Origin: Polaromonas sp. SP1
Lineage (GTDB): Bacteria; Pseudomonadota; Gammaproteobacteria; Burkholderiales; Burkholderiaceae_C
Assembly (NCBI RefSeq): GCF_003711205.1
Contig: NZ_CP031013.1
Coordinates: 3,700,501 to 3,764,500 of the forward strand
Length of the DNA: 64,000 nt
Direction of reading: 5' to 3'
This document shows positions 58,950 through 64,000 of the stretch, one piece after another (position 1 is the stretch's first letter; the number at the start of each line of letters is the position of its first letter). The position numbers and the translations under genes were made by a program. The notes below the pieces were generated by a model. The model was not told the origin of the DNA and did not search any database. It worked only from the letters and a program-made list of their open reading frames with translations.

Positions 58950-59618
58950 TTAACCGGCTGCGGCGATCTGCCGCAGCGCCTGCTCAAACACTTCGGCAGG
59001 TTGCCCGCCGGAGATTAAATGGCGGTCATTGATGATGACGGCCGGCACCGAATGGATGCCCTGCGTCAGGTAGAACTGTTCGCGCTCGCGCACGTCGTCG
59101 GCGTATTCGTCCGAGGCCAGCACCTCGCGTGCACGGGCTTCGTCAAGGCCCGCGCTGACGGCGGCCTTTACCAGCACATCGTGCGAGGCCGGGCTCTGGC
59201 CGTCGGTGAAGTAGGCCTTGAACAGGGTTTCCTTCAACACCTTTTGTTTGGCCGGGCTTTCCAGCTCGGCCCAGTGCAGCAGGCGGTGCGCATCAAAGGT
59301 GTTGTAGATGCGGCTGCGCCCGCCGCCGGGTTCGTCGGCCATGCTGAACTTGAAGCCGACCTGCGCGCCGCGCGCGCGGATGTTCTCGCGGTTGGCCTGC
59401 GCCTGCGCGGCTGTGATGCCGTATTTCTGCGTGATGTGCTCGGTGATTTCCTGGCCCTCGGGCGCCATCTGGGGGTTGAGCTCAAAGGGCTGGAAATGCA
59501 GTTCGGCGCTGATGTCGCCGCGCACGCGCTCCAGCGCCTGGTCGAGCGACTTCAGGCCAATGACGCACCACGGGCAGGAAACGTCGGACACGAAATCGAT
59601 TTTGAGCTTGGTGGTCAT
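58950..59618 (-). CDS. DsbA-family oxidoreductase (FrnE-like)
   Basis: 222 residues, no signal peptide, so cytoplasmic. CPWC active site at about 15-18 (VSDVSCPWCVIG), and the FrnE-type features FQPFELNPQMAPEGQEI, YNTFDAHRLLHWAE and GIHSVPAVIINDRHLISGGQ (cis-Pro loop). FrnE-like proteins are thiol oxidoreductases linked to oxidative stress. Divergent from phoX, with a repeat and a Pho-box region nearby. Confidence 0.9.
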   Translation of the reverse strand: MTTKLKIDFVSDVSCPWCVIGLKSLDQALERVRGDISAELHFQPFELNPQMAPEGQEITEHITQKYGITAAQAQANRENIRARGAQVGFKFSMADEPGGGRSRIYNTFDAHRLLHWAELESPAKQKVLKETLFKAYFTDGQSPASHDVLVKAAVSAGLDEARAREVLASDEYADDVREREQFYLTQGIHSVPAVIINDRHLISGGQPAEVFEQALRQIAAAG

Positions 59619-59779
59619 GGTCGGTACCTTGGGATTTTTGCGTAGGCCGATTTTGGCCCGTGGAGGTACAGCTTGCGGCGCGCCGCGGCATATTCAAGTA
59701 CCCCCGGCGGGGTTATCAGCGGCCGCCCGCCATTCAGCAGGCCTGTTTGTGGCAGCCAGGCCGCCCGTGGCAGCTGGGT

Positions 59780-59797
59780 GTTTCAAGAAACTGTCAC
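59780..59797 (+). promoter_or_regulatory. Candidate Pho box upstream of phoX
   Basis: GTTTCAAGAAACTGTCAC matches the Pho box CTGTCAT-AWAW-CTGTCAY at 14 of 18 positions, second half perfect. It lies 109 bases before the phoX start. Confidence 0.55.
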
Positions 59798-59905
59798 ACA
59801 AGCTTCCTAAGATTCCGGCAGCGCAGCCTGGCCACGCTCCTTGCCGGAATCCACGGGCTGCCTCTTCGCGACTCCTCCCCACCTGACAACCTGGAAAACA
59901 GAACA

Positions 59906-61861
59906 ATGTCCGACCTGGCCCACCCCGCAAACCCCTCCCGCCGCACCGCCCTGAAGTTCCTGGCGACCGCGCCCATGCTGCCGCTGGGCGCATTGGCTTC
60001 CAGCACGCTGCTTGCGGGCTGCGCCACCGGCAGCGGCCCGGCTGCAGCGGGCAATTACCTGTCGTCCAGCTTCTCGTCGATGGCCGCGCCGACGCTTGCC
60101 AATGCAGCCGCCATGGCCACCACCACCGTGGGTTCCAGCCTTCAGGTCCAGCTCAGGGACAACAGCACGCAAAGCTACAAGCTGGCCTACCAGCCCTTCT
60201 TTGTCACCGGCGACATGGTGCCGGACGGCAAGGGCGGCACCATCCTGGCCGGCGGTTATGTGGACATCAACAACCAGCCCATCATCGACCGTTCGGTGCC
60301 AGGCAAAGAACGCCAGATCTTCTCGGACGGCCCCGACGGCACCTCGCTGCTGGGCCTGTCCAACGCCAACGTGCCCGGCGTCAAGGGCAAGGCGGTGTTT
60401 GCCGTGGTGCAGTTTGAGTACACCACGCGCGACCAGGCCGGCGCCGACGCTTACGGCAACCTGCCCTCGCCCATCGCCGTGCTGACGCTGGACCAGGACC
60501 AGGCTACCGGCAAGCTGAGCCTGGTGAAGTACCACAACGTGGACATGTCCAAAGCCCACGGCCTGTGGATCACCTGCGGCGCCAGCCTCTCGCCCTGGAA
60601 CACCCACCTCTCCAGCGAAGAGTACGAGCCCGACGCGCCGTTTGCCGCCGAGAGCGCGCAGTTCAAGAAGTTCAGCAAGAACGTCTACGGCGACGAGAGC
60701 AAGGCCAACCCCTACCACTACGGCCACCTGCCGGAAGTCACCGTGCACCCCGACGGCACCGGCAGCGTGAAGAAGCACTACAACATGGGCCGCATCTCGC
60801 ACGAACTGGTGCAGGTGATGCCCGACAACCGCACCGTGCTGATGGGCGACGACGCCACCAACAGCGGCCTCTTTGTCTTTGTGGCCGACCGCGAAAAAGA
60901 CCTCTCGTCGGGCACGCTCTACGTCGGCAAGCTGGGTAGTGGCTTCTCGATCGACCCGGCCGCGGAAGGCGCGAAGATTTCCTGGATCAAACTGGGCCAC
61001 GCCACCAGCGCCGAAATCGAAAAGATGGCAGACACCCTCAAGCCCGCCGACATCATGACGGTGCTCAAGGCCGACCCATCGGACGCCAGCTTCACCAAGG
61101 TGTTCTACAACGGCAACCCGAACTGGATCAAGGTCAAGCCGGGCATGGAAAAGGCCGCCGCCTTCCTCGAGACACACCGCTACGCCTACCTGATGGGCGG
61201 CAGCATGGGTTTTTCCAAAATGGAAGGCACCACCGTCAACATCAAGGACAAGGTCGCCTACTCTGCGCTGCAAAACATCGTGGACTCCATGGTCAAGACC
61301 GGCAAGGGCTGGAACGCGGCCAGCGGCATTGCCCTGGACAAAGCCCTGGTTGCCGGCGGCGTGATGGCGCACAAACTCGACGGCGGCCAGAAAGACCTGG
61401 GCGGCAACGCCATCAACAGCGAATGGATGCCGGTGCACACCAAGGCGCTGATCATCGGTGAAGACATCGCCGCCGATGCGCTGGGCAACAAGGCCCACCC
61501 CGACAAGATCGCCAACCCGGACAACCTGAAGTTCTCGGAAAAAATGCGCACCCTCTTCATCGGCGAAGACAGCGGCTCGCACGTCAACAACTTCATCTGG
61601 GCCTACAACGTCGACACGAAACAGCTGTCGCGCCTGATGTCCATGCCCGCAGGTGCCGAAGCCACCGGCCTGCACGTGGTGGATGACCTCAACGGCTGGA
61701 CCTACATCATGAGCAACTTCCAGCATCCCGGTGACTGGAACTCGCTGCACGGCAAGGTGCAGGCCGTGCTGGACCCGCTGGTGCGTGCGAACTACAAGGA
61801 CCGCTTCGGCGCGGCTGTGGGTTACCTCACCGCCGATCCGAGCAGCATCAAGCTCGGCTGA
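59906..61861 (+). CDS. PhoX-family alkaline phosphatase (DUF839)
   Basis: 651 residues exported by the Tat route: SRRTALKFL motif and hydrophobic ATAPMLPLGALASSTLL, then a lipobox-like LAGC. The PhoX fold shows DGTSLLGLSNANVPGVKG, GLWITCGASLSPWNTHLSSE (Cys/Ser/Glu metal site region) and GEDSGSHVNNFIWAYN. PhoX hydrolyses phosphate esters with Ca2+ and iron, in the periplasm. A 14/18 Pho box upstream suggests PhoB control. The ATG at 59906 is chosen for the Tat motif; the frame extends to 59660. Confidence 0.9.
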   Translation: MSDLAHPANPSRRTALKFLATAPMLPLGALASSTLLAGCATGSGPAAAGNYLSSSFSSMAAPTLANAAAMATTTVGSSLQVQLRDNSTQSYKLAYQPFFVTGDMVPDGKGGTILAGGYVDINNQPIIDRSVPGKERQIFSDGPDGTSLLGLSNANVPGVKGKAVFAVVQFEYTTRDQAGADAYGNLPSPIAVLTLDQDQATGKLSLVKYHNVDMSKAHGLWITCGASLSPWNTHLSSEEYEPDAPFAAESAQFKKFSKNVYGDESKANPYHYGHLPEVTVHPDGTGSVKKHYNMGRISHELVQVMPDNRTVLMGDDATNSGLFVFVADREKDLSSGTLYVGKLGSGFSIDPAAEGAKISWIKLGHATSAEIEKMADTLKPADIMTVLKADPSDASFTKVFYNGNPNWIKVKPGMEKAAAFLETHRYAYLMGGSMGFSKMEGTTVNIKDKVAYSALQNIVDSMVKTGKGWNAASGIALDKALVAGGVMAHKLDGGQKDLGGNAINSEWMPVHTKALIIGEDIAADALGNKAHPDKIANPDNLKFSEKMRTLFIGEDSGSHVNNFIWAYNVDTKQLSRLMSMPAGAEATGLHVVDDLNGWTYIMSNFQHPGDWNSLHGKVQAVLDPLVRANYKDRFGAAVGYLTADPSSIKLG

Positions 61862-61918
61862 TTCAAAAAATTGGCAATTAGCAACTAGCCACCGGCCACC
61901 GGCACAAGGCCGGTGTTC

Positions 61919-61957
61919 AAGCGGAAAGCGGGCTCAAGGCCTGTTTTCCGCTTTTTT
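61919..61957 (+). terminator. Rho-independent terminator after phoX
   Basis: AAGCGGAAA (61919-61927) and TTTCCGCTT (61945-61953) with a 17-base loop and T-run. A second stem CACCGGC/GCCGGTG (61897-61915) lies just before it. Confidence 0.85.
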
Positions 61958-62137
61958 CATGGCGGCGCCCCTGCCGGCCGGCAATGCCTTGGCGCCGCTG
62001 CAGCCCAGGCGCACGGTCTCTAGAATGAGGAGCACCCCGCATGCCCAAGCGCCCGCATTGAGGACAAAATCGACCTCAAGCCCAATCAGCGCCTGGACAT
62101 TGTGCCATTAAAAACAGAGCAACCGAGAGACAACACC

Positions 62138-63187
62138 ATGCAATACCGCTACCAGGACCTTGTCACCTTTGCCGAAAACCTGCTGACGGCCTCAGGGCTT
62201 GAGCCCGCCAAAGCTGCCGCGGTGGCAAGCATCCTGGTCGAAGGCGACCTGATGGGCCACAACACCCACGGCCTGGCCCTGCTGCCCGGCTACCTGGGCG
62301 AGCTGGAGTCCGGCGCCATGGAAAAGCTGGGCGCGCCCACCGTGCTGGCGGACCACCCCGCCGCCGTCACCTGGGACGGGCGCCGCCTGCCCGGGCCCTG
62401 GCTGGTGCTGCAAGCCATGGCGCTGGCCACCGAACGCGCGGCCATCCAGGGCACCTGCACCGTGGTGATCCGCCGCAGCCACCACATCGCCTGCCTGGCG
62501 GCCTACCTCCAGCGCGCCACCGACCAGGGCCTGGTCATGCTGCTCACCTGCTCAGACCCGAACACCGCCAGCGTGGCGCCTTTCGGCGGGCTGGACGCCG
62601 TGTTCACGCCCAACCCGATCTCGGCCGGCATTCCCACCGGCGGCGTGCCGGTTTTGATGGATGTTTCCACCTCGGCGACCACCAACGGCCTGACCAACCG
62701 CCTGCACAAGGAAGGCAAACGCCTGCCCGCCGCCTGGGTGATGGACGGCCACGGCACGGCCAGCGACAACCCCGCGGTGTTGTTTGACGAACCCAAGGGC
62801 ACCATCCTGCCGTTGGGCGGCATGGATTCAGGGCACAAGGGTTACGGGCTGACGCTGCTGGTGGAAGCGCTCACCGGCGGCCTGGCAGGCCACGGGCGCG
62901 CAGACGCGAAGGAAGGCTGGGGCGCCACCGTGTTCCTGCAAATCATCGACCCGCGCGCGTTTGCGGGGCTGGACGCCTTCACGCGGCAAACCGGGCACGT
63001 GACCGATGCCTGCCGCGCCTCGCGCCCGGCGCACGAAGGCCAGGCGGTGCGCACGCCCGGCGAAAAAGGCGTCGCGCTGGCAGCCGAACAGAAGAAGGCC
63101 GGTGTCGCGCTCTACCCGTCCATCCTGCCGGCGCTTTCCAGCTGGGCGATCAAGCTGGGCGTGACGGAGCCGGCCGCCACGACCTGA
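62138..63187 (+). CDS. Ldh-family oxidoreductase (malate/L-lactate/sulfolactate type)
   Basis: 349 residues of the LDH2/MDH2 family, which is not a Rossmann enzyme. GHNTHGLALLPGYLGELESG (about 40-60), RRSHHIACLAAYLQRATDQG, SDPNTASVAPFGGLDAVFTP (Pro/Ser/Phe segment), DVSTSATTNGLTNRLHKEGK and GHKGYGLTLLVEALTGGLAG are typical. The oxidised substrate (malate, lactate, ureidoglycolate or other 2-hydroxyacid) is not clear. ATG 62138 follows GAGAGACAAC; convergent with tctA. Confidence 0.92.
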   Translation: MQYRYQDLVTFAENLLTASGLEPAKAAAVASILVEGDLMGHNTHGLALLPGYLGELESGAMEKLGAPTVLADHPAAVTWDGRRLPGPWLVLQAMALATERAAIQGTCTVVIRRSHHIACLAAYLQRATDQGLVMLLTCSDPNTASVAPFGGLDAVFTPNPISAGIPTGGVPVLMDVSTSATTNGLTNRLHKEGKRLPAAWVMDGHGTASDNPAVLFDEPKGTILPLGGMDSGHKGYGLTLLVEALTGGLAGHGRADAKEGWGATVFLQIIDPRAFAGLDAFTRQTGHVTDACRASRPAHEGQAVRTPGEKGVALAAEQKKAGVALYPSILPALSSWAIKLGVTEPAATT

Positions 63188-63208
63188 CGCGGAGCTTGCC
63201 GGCCCGGT

Positions 63209-64000
63209 TCAAGCCAGTCGGCGGCGCTGCCGCAACTGGCGCATTATCAGCGGCGTCGTCCAGACCAGCACGGTGATCACCGCCAGCGTGGCCGCAATCG
63301 GCCGGCTGACAAACGCCATGACATTGCCGTCCGACTTGATCATGGAGGTGATGAAGTTTTCCTCCAGCATGCCGCCCAGCACGACGCCCAGGATGGCCGG
63401 AGAAATGGGAAACCCGTTTTCCTCGAGCAGGTAGGCAATCACGCCGGCGATCAGCATGATGGTGATGTCGAAGACCGAGTTGTTGATGGCGAACGTGCCC
63501 ACGATGCAAAAGAGCAGGATGATGGGCATCAGGATGTTGCGCGGCACCTTGAGGATCTTTTTGGCCGCCTTGATGCACAAAATGCCCAGCGGAATCATGA
63601 TGATGTTGGCCAGGATGAAAATCAGGAAGATGGCGTAGATGTTCTGCGGGTTGGTCGTGAAAAGCGTCGGCCCCGGGTTCATGTTCTTCATATAGAGCAC
63701 GCCGATCACGATGGCCGTGATGGAGTCGCCCGGGATGCCGAACACCAGCGCCGGAATCCACGCGCCGGCCAGCGCACTGTTGTTGGCCGACCCCGACTCC
63801 ACAATGCCTTCGACATGGCCGGTGCCGAACTTCTCGGGCTCTTTGGAAAACTTCTTGCTCATGGCGTAAGACATCCACGCCGCAATGTCCGCACCCGCAC
63901 CGGGCAAAGCGCCCACCGCCGTGCCCAGCACGCTGCCGCGCAGGATTTGCACCGGGTATTTTTTGGCCAGCTTCCACTGCCCCTTCAGGACATTGCCCAC
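63209..64000 (-). CDS. Tripartite tricarboxylate transporter permease TctA, partial
   Basis: The last ~264 residues of a TctA-type inner-membrane permease, open at the window edge. VGALPGAGADIAAWMSYAMS, GVESGSANNSA-type region VESGSANNSALAGAWIPALV, FGIPGDSITAIVIGVLYMKN, and the C-terminal helices WTTPLIMRQLRQR. Full proteins are ~500 residues; about half is outside. Works with TctB and a Bug-type binding protein, which are probably upstream outside the window. Confidence 0.9.
   Translation of the reverse strand: MGNVLKGQWKLAKKYPVQILRGSVLGTAVGALPGAGADIAAWMSYAMSKKFSKEPEKFGTGHVEGIVESGSANNSALAGAWIPALVFGIPGDSITAIVIGVLYMKNMNPGPTLFTTNPQNIYAIFLIFILANIIMIPLGILCIKAAKKILKVPRNILMPIILLFCIVGTFAINNSVFDITIMLIAGVIAYLLEENGFPISPAILGVVLGGMLEENFITSMIKSDGNVMAFVSRPIAATLAVITVLVWTTPLIMRQLRQRRRLA

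Noticed and set aside
59807..61750. A 647-residue open frame on the minus strand
   Set aside because: It is antisense to the PhoX gene and has no recognisable motif.

Overview
The window is GC-rich chromosomal DNA that reads as a betaproteobacterium of the Burkholderiales, most likely Comamonadaceae close to Polaromonas. I infer this from the sodB/xseA/exbB-exbD-lpxK-kdsB-adk block, the box-type benzoate pathway with a BoxR-like regulator, the Bug-type periplasmic binding protein, PE-LIG-POL LigD with Ku, and two families of short interspersed repeats. No phage, integrase, transposase or CRISPR array was seen. Two tRNA genes are present (Arg-TCT on +, Pro-TGG on -).

Layout. 1-6.2 kb: envelope and housekeeping genes (sodB partial, xseA, exbBD, lpxK, a Trm112-like protein, kdsB, adk). 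6.2-12.9 kb: an asparaginase/DUF6644/DUF6152 minus-strand run, lexA with two tandem SOS boxes, a small LexA-linked ORF, a D-2-hydroxyacid dehydrogenase and a FimV-like protein. 12.9-18.7 kb: an acyl-CoA catabolic unit (3-hydroxyacyl-CoA dehydrogenase, enoyl-CoA hydratase, Crp-family regulator, APH-type phosphotransferase, acyl-CoA dehydrogenase) that resembles a split ACAD10/11 or Lva system for 4-hydroxyacyl-CoA. 18.7-21.7 kb: single genes and the two tRNAs.

21.7-34 kb: aerobic benzoate island. boxB, boxC and boxR run leftward; a flavodoxin-like gene, benzoate-CoA ligase, a branched-chain-type ABC transporter (binding protein, livH, livM, livG, livF) and a LysE exporter run rightward. boxA, the usual reductase partner of BoxB, is not here. 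34-36.2 kb: divergent IclR regulator and pobA (4-hydroxybenzoate to protocatechuate). 36.2-45.8 kb: an XRE/DUF2975 pair, a short family III CoA transferase, a frameshifted cold-shock/DUF1294 gene, an EamA exporter, an unknown membrane protein, a YgiQ radical SAM protein, DUF2784, and an ABM/cytochrome P450 pair whose P450 lacks the I-helix threonine.

45.9-52.1 kb: a leftward aromatic operon: a flavin monooxygenase and a 66-residue partner (resembling MhaA/MhaB, 3-hydroxyphenylacetate 6-hydroxylase), a Bug-type binding protein, a MarR regulator, hmgA and fahA. Together they would convert 3-hydroxyphenylacetate through homogentisate to fumarate plus acetoacetate; the maleylacetoacetate isomerase is not in the window. 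Two matching palindromes sit at the head of this operon. 52.1-64 kb: a CHRD lipoprotein, Ku and LigD (end joining), small disordered proteins and lipoproteins, a DUF2383-type protein, a DsbA-family oxidoreductase, PhoX with a 14/18 Pho-box match upstream, an Ldh-family dehydrogenase and the C-terminal part of a TctA permease.

The most unusual signals are the interspersed hairpin repeat, which also occurs in the same reading frame inside two unrelated enzymes, the boxA-less box cluster with a flavodoxin, the split kinase/ACAD module, the mha-hmg operon and the threonine-less P450.
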